Part shown: positions 44,034-53,287 of the stretch, piece by piece
How the letters are laid out: each line of letters starts with the position of its first letter
Numbering within the stretch: position 1 is the first letter of the stretch
Source: CAZUNO01 sp964621445 [NCBI: Candidatus Hadarchaeota archaeon]
Lineage (GTDB): Archaea; CAYQAE01; CAYVLA01
Length of the DNA stretch: 64,000 nt
Assembly: GCA_964621445.1 (NCBI GenBank)
Contig: CAZUNO010000010.1
Coordinates: 25,456 to 89,455, forward strand
Reading direction: 5' to 3'
The notes under the pieces: model-generated
What the model was told of the DNA's origin: nothing
Databases searched by the model: none
Seen by the model: the letters and a program-made list of their open reading frames with translations, nothing else
Made by a program: the position numbers and the translations under genes

Positions 44034-44862
44034 GATGTGCGATCTTTCGCTTAGCTTTCATTGGAATATCTGCCTTTACCAGGAAATCTATAATGGGAAG
44101 TTTCTGATCAGGATAAATGCAGTCGGTTCCGAATAGAAGCTTGTCCGAGACGTCCGTGAGAAATTCCATTGCGTATTGGGGGTCCCTTTGAAGAGCATTG
44201 TACCCGGACCCGGCGGATATATCGGCGTATAAATTTTGGTGTTCGGTCAGAAGCTCCGGGACCCTACCACCTCTCTTGATCGGGCCTTTGGGGTAGTTTA
44301 CGTCCGGGTCCACCTCGGCAGAGATCTCTCTCCACCATCCCGGGCCATGAGCGATAAATGTGGTTTCCTTTAGAGTTGATACCACCCTCTCCAGTCCAGG
44401 TAGTCCTACGCGGTCGTAATTTCGCAGGTTATCCATGTGGAAAACCACCGGTAATCCAAGATACCCACATGCCTCATAGATCTTCATGGACCGAGGATCG
44501 TTTATGGCTAAACCGGCCAGATGCTCGCCAAAACCCTTGGCCCCGTCTCCGATATATCTCTCGATTATCGACAGGAAATCCGTGGATGTATCCGACCTCC
44601 CCCTTCTAGGGTCGACTCCACAGAAGGGAATTAATTTATCGGGAAATTTCTTGCAGGTCTCAATAACCTCCCGACTCAACACATAATAGTATGTCTCCTC
44701 AGGATTTTCGATTGATAACACTACGGATCTTTCTATGCTCTCCTCTTTCATTCTCTGAATGAGCTGTTTGGCGGTTTGACCCTTCCCGGGTGCGATTTCG
44801 CCGATATGGGTATGAGCGTCAAATAGATGAAGGCTTTCTCTTTCCGTGCTCATAGGTAACAA
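44002..44862 (-). CDS. Amidohydrolase (TIM-barrel metal-dependent hydrolase)
   Basis: 286 residues of the amidohydrolase_2 type. The N-terminal metal motif is FDAHTHIGE (HxH); further ligands lie in VVFHMDN and FIAHGPGW, and the C-terminal LFGTDCIYPD supplies the last Asp. These enzymes decarboxylate or hydrolyse ring compounds, lactones or amides. No signal peptide. It is divergent from the aldo/keto reductase gene, sharing a 103-base promoter region. Substrate unknown; a sugar-lactone role would fit the neighbourhood but is inference. Confidence 0.83.
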   Translation of the reverse strand: MLPMSTERESLHLFDAHTHIGEIAPGKGQTAKQLIQRMKEESIERSVVLSIENPEETYYYVLSREVIETCKKFPDKLIPFCGVDPRRGRSDTSTDFLSIIERYIGDGAKGFGEHLAGLAINDPRSMKIYEACGYLGLPVVFHMDNLRNYDRVGLPGLERVVSTLKETTFIAHGPGWWREISAEVDPDVNYPKGPIKRGGRVPELLTEHQNLYADISAGSGYNALQRDPQYAMEFLTDVSDKLLFGTDCIYPDQKLPIIDFLVKADIPMKAKRKIAHLNLEKILGIK

Positions 44863-44965
44863 CTACAGCAAGGCGGCGATCATTCCCTTCTAATATCTAT
44901 CCGTTTCATTTCCAAAAGAGGGCAAGCCAGGGAAACTTCCGCAATAATTAATACCTTAATCGCAG

Positions 44966-45835
44966 ATGTTGACAAACATGAATGAATCAGTTCCCAAACG
45001 GACTCTCGGTAGTACCGGAGAGAAGGTGTCTATAATTGGGGTCGGGGGTCACCATATCGGTAGGACCAAAGATGAGAATACCGGAATAAAGATCGTCAGA
45101 GGGGCAATCGAGAAGGGCGTGAACTTCCTGGATAATGCCTGGTGTTACCATGATGGAAGAAGCGAGAGGATAATGGGAAAGGCTCTGGAGGGAGGATATA
45201 GGGAGAGAGTCTTCCTGATGACCAAGAATCATGGTCGGAATTATGAAGCCTATATGAGCCAGCTTGAGCAAAGCCTGGAGAGACTAAATACTGATTGCAT
45301 TGATCTTGTACAGTTCCACGAGATAATCCAGGAAGGAGATCCTCAGAAAATATTTGAAAATGGAGCGATTGATGCCGCCGTTGATGCTCGGGATCAGGGA
45401 AAGATACGCTATATCGGTTTCACCGGGCATAAATGGCCATACCTATTCGAGCAGATGTTGGAAACGGATTTTCAATGGGACACGGTTCAAATGCCAGTTA
45501 ACCTCCTCGATTATCATTACAGAAGCTTCCAGGACCAGATAATGCCCAGGCTAGAGGATAGGGGAATAGGAATAATTGGAATGAAGAGCATGTCGGGAGG
45601 CCGTTTAGTAAAGGCGGGGATTACAAAACCGGAGGATAACCTTCGGTATGCGCTTTCCATGCCCATATCCACCCTGGTAAGTGGAATGGATTCGGTAAAG
45701 ATGATGAACCAGAATATTGATGTGGCTAGAAGTTTCGAGCCGCTTAGTGTAATGGAAATGGCAGATCTTCGTGGAAAAACCCAGGGTGCGGCGAAGGAAG
45801 GAAAATATGAGTATTACAAGACCCGCAAGGACTAG
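44966..45835 (+). CDS. Aldo/keto reductase
   Basis: 289 residues. The catalytic tetrad is present: Asp and Tyr in DNAWCYHDGRSE, Lys in LMTKNHG and His in LVQFHEI. The sequence opens RTLGSTGEKVSIIGVGG, the usual strand before the barrel. The start is ATG at 44966, with another at 44978; an AT-rich TATA-like stretch lies about 20-25 bases upstream of the first. It reduces sugar or keto substrates with NADPH. Divergent from the amidohydrolase. Confidence 0.9.
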   Translation: MLTNMNESVPKRTLGSTGEKVSIIGVGGHHIGRTKDENTGIKIVRGAIEKGVNFLDNAWCYHDGRSERIMGKALEGGYRERVFLMTKNHGRNYEAYMSQLEQSLERLNTDCIDLVQFHEIIQEGDPQKIFENGAIDAAVDARDQGKIRYIGFTGHKWPYLFEQMLETDFQWDTVQMPVNLLDYHYRSFQDQIMPRLEDRGIGIIGMKSMSGGRLVKAGITKPEDNLRYALSMPISTLVSGMDSVKMMNQNIDVARSFEPLSVMEMADLRGKTQGAAKEGKYEYYKTRKD

Positions 45836-45848
45836 TAAAACCTTGCCC

Positions 45849-46088
45849 CTACTGATTCTCCTCTTCCAAGTTTTCATAGCGTCTTTTGACCTCTTCAAAG
45901 GCGTCGCTTGAGAGCTTGGCGACCTCTCTGGTTTTCCCAACTATATTGTCCTTGACTGGACCATCCTCCAGCTCATCGGCCATTATATTGACATTTTTGG
46001 CTAGCTGGACAAGAGGTTCCATCATACTGAGAAGTGATTCTAGGTTCGCCATATCCGCCTTTGTGGAATCAGTATCCTCGGTGCTCAT
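45849..46088 (-). CDS. Small helical protein of unknown function
   Basis: 79 residues, acidic N terminus then heptad-like helices (about 14-45 and 52-78), no Cys, no membrane segment. No family recognised. It is a single gene between the convergent aldo/keto reductase and the broken heparinase-like gene. Confidence 0.5.
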   Translation of the reverse strand: MSTEDTDSTKADMANLESLLSMMEPLVQLAKNVNIMADELEDGPVKDNIVGKTREVAKLSSDAFEEVKRRYENLEEENQ

Positions 46089-46175
46089 TTTACATCTACC
46101 TCCGTTTGGCAGTATAGAATGAAGAGTTTGAATAAATCCATTTATTTCTTCTCCAAGACATAACGGAAATATAGG

Positions 46176-47170
46176 TCATTTGTACAATACCCGAAGAGGA
46201 TCATCAAAAATATTCTCGAACCTACCTGGGCCGACCTTTCGGGTTGAATGACCAACATCCATCTTGAACCCGACGTTGCTGGTTCCTTTCAAGCGATCCT
46301 GGTCCAGCTCGGCAGAGAAACAGGTGTTTAACCTTACGGTGTCTCCCGGACCATATTCCCAGATCTCCACCTCGCCCGGGGTGAGATTTCCCGTGTCGCC
46401 AGAAATCGATATTTCTCCATTCCTTATTCTCTCGATGCGAGCCTCCCTGCCTTCACCATCAACCAGAACAGCTCCATCGTAATGCCCTTGGGATGCTATA
46501 AGGGCCATTTCTCCTTCTAGGTTCCCTACATCTCGGATGGGCAATGACACGGTTAGTTCACCAGATGTATAATCAACCTCCATAATAGTTCCTTTAATCT
46601 CCTTGTTCATCTCGACCTTCATCCGTTTCCAGACAAGCTGGCGACCGTTTATGAATATCCCTTTCAATTCCCGGTTTTGGTTTAGCTTAATGGCGGCAAA
46701 TCTTCGCGCGAATTTCCAGTGTTCCCCCTTCATTACTGACGGATCACGGACTCCGCTAAGTATTATGTAGGTCGAGTCCCTCTTCTTCGCCTCAAGCCCC
46801 ATCCGTCGTCGGGGTAGGGACCACCAAGCAGAGACCGATCGGATAATTTTGAGTCTAGGAAGGCCTGGAAGTCATTTGAAGGATACTCCTCGCCACCTAT
46901 TGGGCATTTGAGTTTCCAGGGGCGTTTGAATGGCTCAATGATCCAGGCATAGTTCCCGTATTTGTAGAGGTCCATTCCATGTTCTGGGCAACCAAGGAAC
47001 GAACTGTTAAAGGCCTGTGGAACCTCAGGAGGTGGTACCATCTTCCTGAGGTCAGTCTTTGAAATCCTCATCCAGGGGGAACTTCTTTTCTTGATCCGAG
47101 TTAGGATCTTTCTGGCCTTCTCGCTCTCCTGAATATTCCTTCTTGCGGGGTCCCGTGATCCAAATATCAT
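46176..47170 (-). pseudogene. Heparinase II/III-like polysaccharide lyase gene, with internal deletion and frameshift
   Basis: Two overlapping frames (47170-46763 and 46802-46176) make one sensible protein if one base is restored near 46801. The first frame has the N-terminal pattern of planctomycete heparinase-like proteins: PPPEVPQA, GCPEHG, KCPIGGE and PSNDF, then PDDGWG. The second continues LEAKKRDSTYIILSG and jumps within a few residues to the C-terminal beta domain (LKGIFINGRQL, TIMEVDY). About 300-400 residues of helical barrel are missing compared with full-length members, so besides the frameshift there is a large internal deletion. The remnant spans 331 codons. Confidence 0.6.
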
Positions 47171-47202
47171 ATTTACTGGAGGAGATCAAGAATGGTGGAC
47201 TC

Positions 47203-47209
47203 AAAAAAA
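47203..47209 (-). terminator. Oligo-T terminator
   Basis: Seven consecutive T residues on the minus strand begin 24 bases after the stop of the four-helix membrane protein gene at 47233, in the gap before the heparinase-like gene. This fits an archaeal terminator. Confidence 0.4.
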
Positions 47210-47232
47210 GTTATCCGTTATGGTTCCTGGGT

Positions 47233-47679
47233 CTATTCTTCCCCTGGTTCAAATGTCCTAACCACCACCAGAAGAAAATAGGAACCGGCGGCAATAACTA
47301 TAAGGAGTAGGCCGAAAACGGGGCTAGATAGCATAAACAGGAATCCTATGACCACCAAGATTAGCAGGATCTTTTTGTATATTCCGTAGTCGATTCGTGA
47401 TGTTCCAATATCTCCAATAATCGATTTTTTCCGACTGCCGCTTGCGATGAAATTACCCAGATTTCCCGGTTGATCACCCGGTTTCCATCCGCTCTTTCTT
47501 TTCCCCCCGAGATAAAGGGAGATGGCAATCAAGAACCCAAATGAGGAGTAGGTCACCGCCAGGATGGCGAGTACATCAAAGGAACCTATATCTCCTCCAA
47601 AATAAGCAACCATTGTGTAGAGGGAGATTATGACTATGACTCCCAGGCTAATATACCATAGGATCTCCTCGATTCGCAC
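47233..47679 (-). CDS. Four-helix membrane protein of unknown function
   Basis: 148 residues from the GTG at 47679 (an ATG at 47742 would overlap the divergent gene's promoter). Helices at about 5-25, 34-54, 100-118 and 120-140, with a Gly/Lys/Ser-rich loop between helices two and three (GGKRKSGWKPGDQPG). No family is recognised. A TATA-like sequence lies about 30 bases upstream, matching a leaderless GTG start. Divergent from the YkgJ-type gene. Confidence 0.55.
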   Translation of the reverse strand: MRIEEILWYISLGVIVIISLYTMVAYFGGDIGSFDVLAILAVTYSSFGFLIAISLYLGGKRKSGWKPGDQPGNLGNFIASGSRKKSIIGDIGTSRIDYGIYKKILLILVVIGFLFMLSSPVFGLLLIVIAAGSYFLLVVVRTFEPGEE

Positions 47680-47757
47680 GGTTGAATCTTTGAAGATGAT
47701 AAGATAACTCTGATGTTTCTGATGATATTTTTCACAAGCCAAAATTACGGTCGATCA

Positions 47758-48270
47758 ATGAAGAAGGTTCCTTGGCGCCGGGTTTCATCCTGGGAATGTA
47801 TGAGTTGCGGATTTTGTTGCCAGACCCTAAAACCCATACTTGATGATCACGAAAAGGAGATACTGATTGATCATTTTGGAGAGAATGTTATAGTTGGTGA
47901 GCACCGGCTGTCTAAGATAACCAAGTTGGGGGAAAGGTGCTTTTTTCAGAGATATGTTGATGGACAGTCTATTTGCCTGCTCCAGAATACGGGACTGAAG
48001 CCCGCTTCCTGTCGTACCTATCCCTTTGTTGTATCCGTTGAGCCACTAGGCCTGGGTAGGGATGAGGAAGCTAGTTTGGATTTCAATGGCCAGGAGTTCT
48101 ACGTTTACGTCGATTCGGATTGTGCAGGAGTCAACCTAGGTAATCCGAGTGGGAGGCTGGTCGATAAAATACTCCCCGAGGTTTTAAAGATCGCCATTTC
48201 TGACATCGAGGACCAGGAACATACCACTTCCTCACGGCCATATTCCCTTATTCCCCTTCCCAGGACCTGA
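47758..48270 (+). CDS. YkgJ-family Cys-cluster protein
   Basis: 170 residues from the ATG at 47758. The YkgJ (PF03692) pattern is plain: CMSCGFCC near residues 14-21, ERCFF, ICLLQNTGLKPASCRTYPF, and a final Cys in SDCAG. The conserved Cys residues bind zinc or iron. The family's role is uncertain; flagellin lysine methylase-type members exist. Cytoplasmic. It is convergent with the DUF47 gene. Confidence 0.85.
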   Translation: MKKVPWRRVSSWECMSCGFCCQTLKPILDDHEKEILIDHFGENVIVGEHRLSKITKLGERCFFQRYVDGQSICLLQNTGLKPASCRTYPFVVSVEPLGLGRDEEASLDFNGQEFYVYVDSDCAGVNLGNPSGRLVDKILPEVLKIAISDIEDQEHTTSSRPYSLIPLPRT

Positions 48271-48322
48271 TTTTGATGCTTCACCTTTTGATTGAATGGA
48301 GATAGGCTCTGGGTTGGGCATT

Positions 48323-48988
48323 TCATCCATAACGAGATGCTATAATGAGGTCGAGCGTGTTGGCCGTTTCCTGTGCCGCATCGGCTGCGTCCTCCAAATT
48401 CATTACCACTTCCTTGAGTCTCCAGAATGTGGAAACCCCTATATCATCGGCTATTGAGGATAATCTTCCCATGGTTTTCCTTCGGATGTCGTCCACTTTT
48501 GTCTCGCATTCCCTCACGATTTCGGTTTGCTCCAGAGCGGACCTCCAATCATAGGTTACCTTTTCCAGTGCACCATCAACGGCTTCCGCGGTCTCAATCA
48601 CCGCATCAACGAGTCCTATGAGCAGTTCCTTGATATCGTCAGGAACGATAAGACCCTCCGCCATCTCCATCCTGTGAGCAGAGGCCTCGATACCATTGCC
48701 ATAGCTCTCAAGCTGGAAAAGGAGATTCAGAAGATCATGACGACTATTTGATTCCATGCTTGAGGATGCAATGGTCTTTCTCATCTCCTGGGCTATCTCG
48801 TCACCCTCCTTTGAATGGGCAATCACCTCCTCTGCAATTCTATCCAGGTCATCATACTTCCCCTGAACCAAGTCCATTACGGCATTTCTAAGCAGCTCCG
48901 CGGATTCTCGCGTTTTCTGGGAATGTTCCAGGCAGCGATCAAAGAGTTCTCTTTCCTTCTTCACACCTAACCATCGTATAGCAGACAT
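48323..48988 (-). CDS. DUF47 (PhoU-like) protein
   Basis: 221 residues, all helical, of the DUF47 family, with VKKERELFDRCLEHS at the start and the acidic VVMNLEDAADAAQETAN motif near the end, the metal-binding E/D block seen in PhoU-like proteins. Family members usually sit next to a PiT-type phosphate transporter and are thought to regulate it. Here the upstream neighbour is instead a transporter remnant, whose stop is one base before this ATG. Confidence 0.88.
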   Translation of the reverse strand: MSAIRWLGVKKERELFDRCLEHSQKTRESAELLRNAVMDLVQGKYDDLDRIAEEVIAHSKEGDEIAQEMRKTIASSSMESNSRHDLLNLLFQLESYGNGIEASAHRMEMAEGLIVPDDIKELLIGLVDAVIETAEAVDGALEKVTYDWRSALEQTEIVRECETKVDDIRRKTMGRLSSIADDIGVSTFWRLKEVVMNLEDAADAAQETANTLDLIIASRYG

Positions 48989-49253
48989 CTATTTCACCTC
49001 GTCCAATGCCTCTTCATTACCTCGAACCAGGTACTTCAACAGTATGGGCGTCAGAATTATGGTAATTATGCTCATCCCGGCAATTGCCGAGAAGAGCTCG
49101 TTACCCAGAATGGGGTTACCGGCTGATTTCTCAAAGGTCCTGGCAAAGCCGGCGATGATAAGGGCGATCTGGAGGAGTTCCTGCATTGCCAGGAATTACC
49201 GATGGACCCAATATTAATCCTATTAAGAGCCATAAAATGGCGGACGGATTCAT
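48989..49253 (-). pseudogene. Remnant of a membrane transporter (antiporter-like) gene
   Basis: Frame one (49253-49131) begins with a membrane helix ending in GLILGPSVIPGN, resembling the first helix of Kef/CPA2 antiporters. Frame two (49186-48989, 65 residues) carries ELFSAIAGMSIITIILTPILL, the typical last helix of the same family. Between them a normal protein would have some 300 residues. The two pieces are offset by one frame. The first ATG overlaps the upstream phosphatase stop as ATGA and the second stop abuts DUF47, so an operon position is preserved. The 65-residue frame could instead be a real small protein. Confidence 0.45.
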
Positions 49254-50884
49254 CTTTTCATGGATAATGAATCAATTCTCTTTCCTTTCAGGTCCTCTGC
49301 TTTTAGGTTTATTTCGTCTTCATCGACATCAACCGTTACGTGGTGGAAGACGTTGGCGTAGGTCTGAAACCCCTTAACATCATAGCATTTGTGATCGAGA
49401 GCTCCTCCGCCTCCCCCGGTTATAACCAGGTTTACCCCATCCAATTTGGCCCTCTCATAGTCATGGCAATGTCCAGTGAAGATAATATCCACGTCGTGTT
49501 CACGGAGAAAAGGAAATAGGATGGTTCGTGCTTCGGGATTTCCATCGTAACTTTGGATTCCCCATCCAATGCAGTAGGGTGGTTCATGGAAGAAGGCAAA
49601 ACGGAAGTCTGCCTCATTCCAATTCTTCCCCCTTAGCTCCTGGAGCAGCCATTGATGCTGATGACTCCCCTTTCCCAGAAGCGCGTAATTATTGATTACC
49701 AAGAACCTGCAATTGCAATGGGTAAAGGCATAATGATCCCTATATCCGGGGTGCTTTAGATAGCGAAAGAACCAGGCTGCTAAAGCTGCGTCCCCTGCTG
49801 TTCCCTCGTGGTTACCCACCACGTGATAGGAGGGAACCGAGTGAAAAAGGGGGGCCATTTGTCGGAAGTACTGATCCCACTGTTCGAAGTATCTACCATC
49901 GCTGGTTGCATCTCCGACGCATATAACGAAGGACGGGGAATCCTTCAGCATATTCCTGGCTATCGTCGATGATTGGGAAGCGCAGTGGGTATCCCCGTAA
50001 ACGCAGAATCTAAAGGGCCCCGAACGGGGAATGGTCCTGAAGCGGTATACGGGCGAGGTCGTGTTCCCACTTCTGACCCGGTAACCGTATTCCTTTCCAG
50101 GGCGGAGGCCGCTGAGGCGTATACTATGAATTCCCTGCTCAGATCCCTTGACTTCTCTATCCAGCCGTCCTGCGGGACCATATTCAACCGCCCCATCATC
50201 AGTCCGCCAGGTCTCCCACATCACGGTCATCGATTCGGTAGTTGGGTTCTGTAGGTAGGGCCCCTTTCTTGTCCCGGTTAAGCTAATTGGGAGTGGTCTC
50301 CTGAGCGAGAAATGTTGGCAGGCCATGATGCCGGGGCCACTGCTATACAGCCCAACCGCCCCCCTGGGCGGTTCATCCAATTCAAGATCCCAAAGCAAAA
50401 GGTTATCATGCCATAAAAGCAGTCGGTGGGCCAGGGACTGGATTCTTATCTTCTCGGTGATGCGGTAATAGATATGTGTAGGAATATAGTCACTATCATA
50501 GGTATCACTTCCCAGAATCCGTTCATTCCCCTTCCTTACCTCTATTAGCCTACGAAATCCGTTCTCCTTGTTTCTATAATCCTTTCGCTCCTCGTACCTA
50601 ATATAATTCCGGGGATCCTGATAGCCTAAAACCAAGCCAATGCAAGAGCAAGCGGCATCGCCAAGGGCCCTTATATGTGCCTCGATTTCCAGATCTCCTC
50701 CTGGATGGAGGTCTTCAATAAGTAAAACGGTCCAACCCCCACCATTTTGGGGATCACGACCATCTTGAATGAGAAGACCTGCCCTTGACTTATACCAATT
50801 TGATTTATAGAGATGGTCCTTTTTGCTCCACCCCGAAAGGGGGGTACCTCTCTCAAAATTATCGGTGAATAGATCATCGCTCAT
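49250..50884 (-). CDS. Metallophosphoesterase with N-terminal LamG-like domain
   Basis: 544 residues from the ATG at 50884, which has GGGTGA six bases upstream. Order: a concanavalin/LamG-like beta-sandwich (about 1-195) opening FTDNFERG; a Fn3-like domain of the purple-acid-phosphatase type (205-300); and a catalytic domain with VYGDTHC, VGDATSDG, GNHEGTAG, FFHEPPY and GHCHDYERA. No signal peptide, so cytoplasmic, in contrast to the secreted phosphoesterase at 29.6 kb. It shares 66 bases of divergent promoter with another metallophosphoesterase. Confidence 0.85.
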   Translation of the reverse strand: MSDDLFTDNFERGTPLSGWSKKDHLYKSNWYKSRAGLLIQDGRDPQNGGGWTVLLIEDLHPGGDLEIEAHIRALGDAACSCIGLVLGYQDPRNYIRYEERKDYRNKENGFRRLIEVRKGNERILGSDTYDSDYIPTHIYYRITEKIRIQSLAHRLLLWHDNLLLWDLELDEPPRGAVGLYSSGPGIMACQHFSLRRPLPISLTGTRKGPYLQNPTTESMTVMWETWRTDDGAVEYGPAGRLDREVKGSEQGIHSIRLSGLRPGKEYGYRVRSGNTTSPVYRFRTIPRSGPFRFCVYGDTHCASQSSTIARNMLKDSPSFVICVGDATSDGRYFEQWDQYFRQMAPLFHSVPSYHVVGNHEGTAGDAALAAWFFRYLKHPGYRDHYAFTHCNCRFLVINNYALLGKGSHQHQWLLQELRGKNWNEADFRFAFFHEPPYCIGWGIQSYDGNPEARTILFPFLREHDVDIIFTGHCHDYERAKLDGVNLVITGGGGGALDHKCYDVKGFQTYANVFHHVTVDVDEDEINLKAEDLKGKRIDSLSMKR

Positions 50885-50950
50885 GTTTTCACCCTGGTAG
50901 GGCACCAATCAGATCTTTAAGTATGAATTCCAAATAGACCCGGTGTTAGC

Positions 50951-51874
50951 TTGGCTGGATGGAGCTTCGTATTTATTTCCGATATTCATGTGGGTTCTGC
51001 TAGATCATTCAGGTTCGAGCCTGCCTGGAACCAGAACTGGGAGACGGCCAAGGAGCAGATACTGGAATTGGATCCAGATCTACTTTTACTGGGGGGTGAT
51101 CTCACAAGAGATGGCAATATTCATGGATATGAACTCGATAATATCCGGAGCCAACTGGACGAACTTCCCTTTCCCTACCGGGTGGTGGCGGGGAACATGG
51201 ATACTGGGAACAAGCATACCCAATTCTCGGGATCCATCAAGGGCCGTGACGACCAAGAATTGAATGTTACGTCGGAACAGCTTGCTCATTTCTCATCATA
51301 TTTTGGCGACCTTAACTGGTCATTTTATATGGAAAATGCCAGAATATTCGGTTTTTGTGACATGGTTGCTGGCTCGGGGCTGCCGGAGGGGGAGAGGTTA
51401 TGGAGATGGATGGAAGGGATCGAGAATATGCCTGAGGCGGAAAACACCATATGGGTGACCCATTATCCCTTATTTATAGAGGATCCATATGAACCGAGCT
51501 TCGATATAACCGATCCAGATCATTATCGGGACTGGTATTTTGGCCTCGACAGGGGGCCCAGAAGTAGAATACTGGATTTGATGAAAAGGGTGGGGACGGA
51601 CCTGGTTCTAACGGGACATGTACATTGCCGGAAGACCCACGATGCGTTGGGAATCCGTTTTGATATCGGTCCTTCAACGGCCTTCCCTCAATGGGCGGAT
51701 AGATGGGAAGACGGTGACCCTAGGCTTGGCTTTGTCCTATATCAAATAGAGGGTGATGAAATCTGCTCCAGATTTATTCCTCTTGCCGAGACTTCCAAGG
51801 TTAAGGGCTATGGACCTGGAGGGCACCCCAGGCCAAATGAAAGGAATTATTCTAAGGCTTGGGATAAGGAATAG
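50951..51874 (+). CDS. Calcineurin-like metallophosphoesterase
   Basis: 307 residues with the classical metal motifs FISDIHVG, LLLGGDLTRDG, VAGNMD (in place of GNHD), VTHYPLF and LTGHVHCRK. The GNMD change alters the usual GNHE/D motif at its catalytic His, so activity may differ. TTG start, with TATA-like TCTTTAAGTA about 33 bases upstream. No signal peptide. Divergent from the other phosphoesterase, so the two may be co-regulated. Confidence 0.85.
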   Translation: MAGWSFVFISDIHVGSARSFRFEPAWNQNWETAKEQILELDPDLLLLGGDLTRDGNIHGYELDNIRSQLDELPFPYRVVAGNMDTGNKHTQFSGSIKGRDDQELNVTSEQLAHFSSYFGDLNWSFYMENARIFGFCDMVAGSGLPEGERLWRWMEGIENMPEAENTIWVTHYPLFIEDPYEPSFDITDPDHYRDWYFGLDRGPRSRILDLMKRVGTDLVLTGHVHCRKTHDALGIRFDIGPSTAFPQWADRWEDGDPRLGFVLYQIEGDEICSRFIPLAETSKVKGYGPGGHPRPNERNYSKAWDKE

Positions 51875-51890
51875 AGGCCTATCTTTACGG

Positions 51891-53129
51891 TCAATTCTCC
51901 TTCCAGGATGTGGTTTTTGTTGAGCTATAAAGCCTTCTCCGGATCATCAATTGATGGAGGACCAGACCAGATATTATGAGAGTTGCTGATGTCACCGTCC
52001 ATTCCGAGATATAGACCCACGTTAGAGCCTCGTTCTTGGCCTCAACGGCCTCGGCCTCGAGGTTTTCCAATTCCTCCAAGGCCTCCCCTAGCTGATCCTC
52101 GCTCCTTTGATATCTCTGCTCGAGATAGGAGATCCTTGCCTGGTCTCTAATAAGATCCGTTTCCTCTATCCTTCGTTGAATATCGCTTGTTCTGGCGCCG
52201 AAACTATCAACGAACTCTAGGACCCCTAACAGGTGTCGCTTACTCTCCAGATATTCATCGAACATTTCTCTCTGTCTGTGAACCTGTAATATGTCATCGG
52301 GTAGCTCCAGACCCAGGCTGTGGTATATTATGTTCATGAGTACATCCGTCCTATACGGATTTCTGCATTCACCGTAGCGGGATCCCCAGAAACTGCTCAC
52401 GAAATTATCTCCAAGATTCCAGGTCAAACCGCTATCGTATTGCATCGAAAAAAGCCACGGAAAATCTCTCTGATAGGCTGGAAACATCCCCTCCATATAT
52501 GCCCAAATTAGGGCACCCTGTTTGGGCACAACATACCAGCCATGGCTCACCAATATTTCCTCCAATCCCAGGTCCACGAATGGTCTCAGTACCCTAGGTA
52601 ATGTGGGGTCCACCCTCACCTCTATCCTGAAACTGCTGGTTCCCAGCGAGTGTTCAACTCCGTGCGAGATAACCGAAGAGGCATCATTAGGAAAAAGTTC
52701 ATGAAGGCCCGAGGCCACCCATGCCTGCCTAAAGACCTCGTCGCTGCTTATGCCTCCCTGGTCGGCGAGAGCAGGTGTTCCCCCCGAGGTGGACCTCTTC
52801 AGGAAATCAATCTGCCTGTTGGTAAGGGGCCGTACGTCGGGAGCCGCTACATAGATTATGAACTCATATTCTCCGAGATGGGCGTAGGACTTTGGAAAGT
52901 AAAGCCTAACGTATCTCTTGGCGGTTTCCGGGTCCATGGCCGAGGCATGTCTGGTGGGAACTAGGGTTTGACGAATTCCAGGATCAGGCTCCAGGATGCT
53001 GACTATTGGGGAATCAGCCGGGAGAACGGCCCCAATGGCCAGGATATCAATTATTTCCGCACCGGAACTAGCTCCAGTTAATATGAGGAGTAATGCCAGG
53101 ATTAGTATACAAGGCAGAGCCCTGCTCAT
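51891..53129 (-). CDS. Exported GATase-like protein with coiled coil and C-terminal membrane anchor (paralogue 4)
   Basis: 412 residues with signal peptide 1-23, an alpha/beta domain (LYFPKS and a YEFIIYVAAPD strand), SFGART in place of FGANT, a strong coiled coil near 335-375, WVYISEW, a membrane helix and LMIRRRLYSS at the tail. It is the most diverged of the four paralogues; the WIHDAI block is not kept. It lies convergent to a metallophosphoesterase and 158 bases from the peroxiredoxin gene. Function unknown. Confidence 0.73.
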   Translation of the reverse strand: MSRALPCILILALLLILTGASSGAEIIDILAIGAVLPADSPIVSILEPDPGIRQTLVPTRHASAMDPETAKRYVRLYFPKSYAHLGEYEFIIYVAAPDVRPLTNRQIDFLKRSTSGGTPALADQGGISSDEVFRQAWVASGLHELFPNDASSVISHGVEHSLGTSSFRIEVRVDPTLPRVLRPFVDLGLEEILVSHGWYVVPKQGALIWAYMEGMFPAYQRDFPWLFSMQYDSGLTWNLGDNFVSSFWGSRYGECRNPYRTDVLMNIIYHSLGLELPDDILQVHRQREMFDEYLESKRHLLGVLEFVDSFGARTSDIQRRIEETDLIRDQARISYLEQRYQRSEDQLGEALEELENLEAEAVEAKNEALTWVYISEWTVTSATLIISGLVLHQLMIRRRLYSSTKTTSWKEN

Positions 53130-53287
53130 GGTTATCCCATAGGCAGGAGTACGTTAAGTTACTTATGCTAAATCCCTGGCTCGCCTTTCCTGATCTAGCC
53201 TTGCATATATACCCCTAGGTCTAACCAAAGGGATGCTATCTATTACCTGAGTCTGATTCAGGTGGAAAGCCGGATCCCGCGGTCCTT

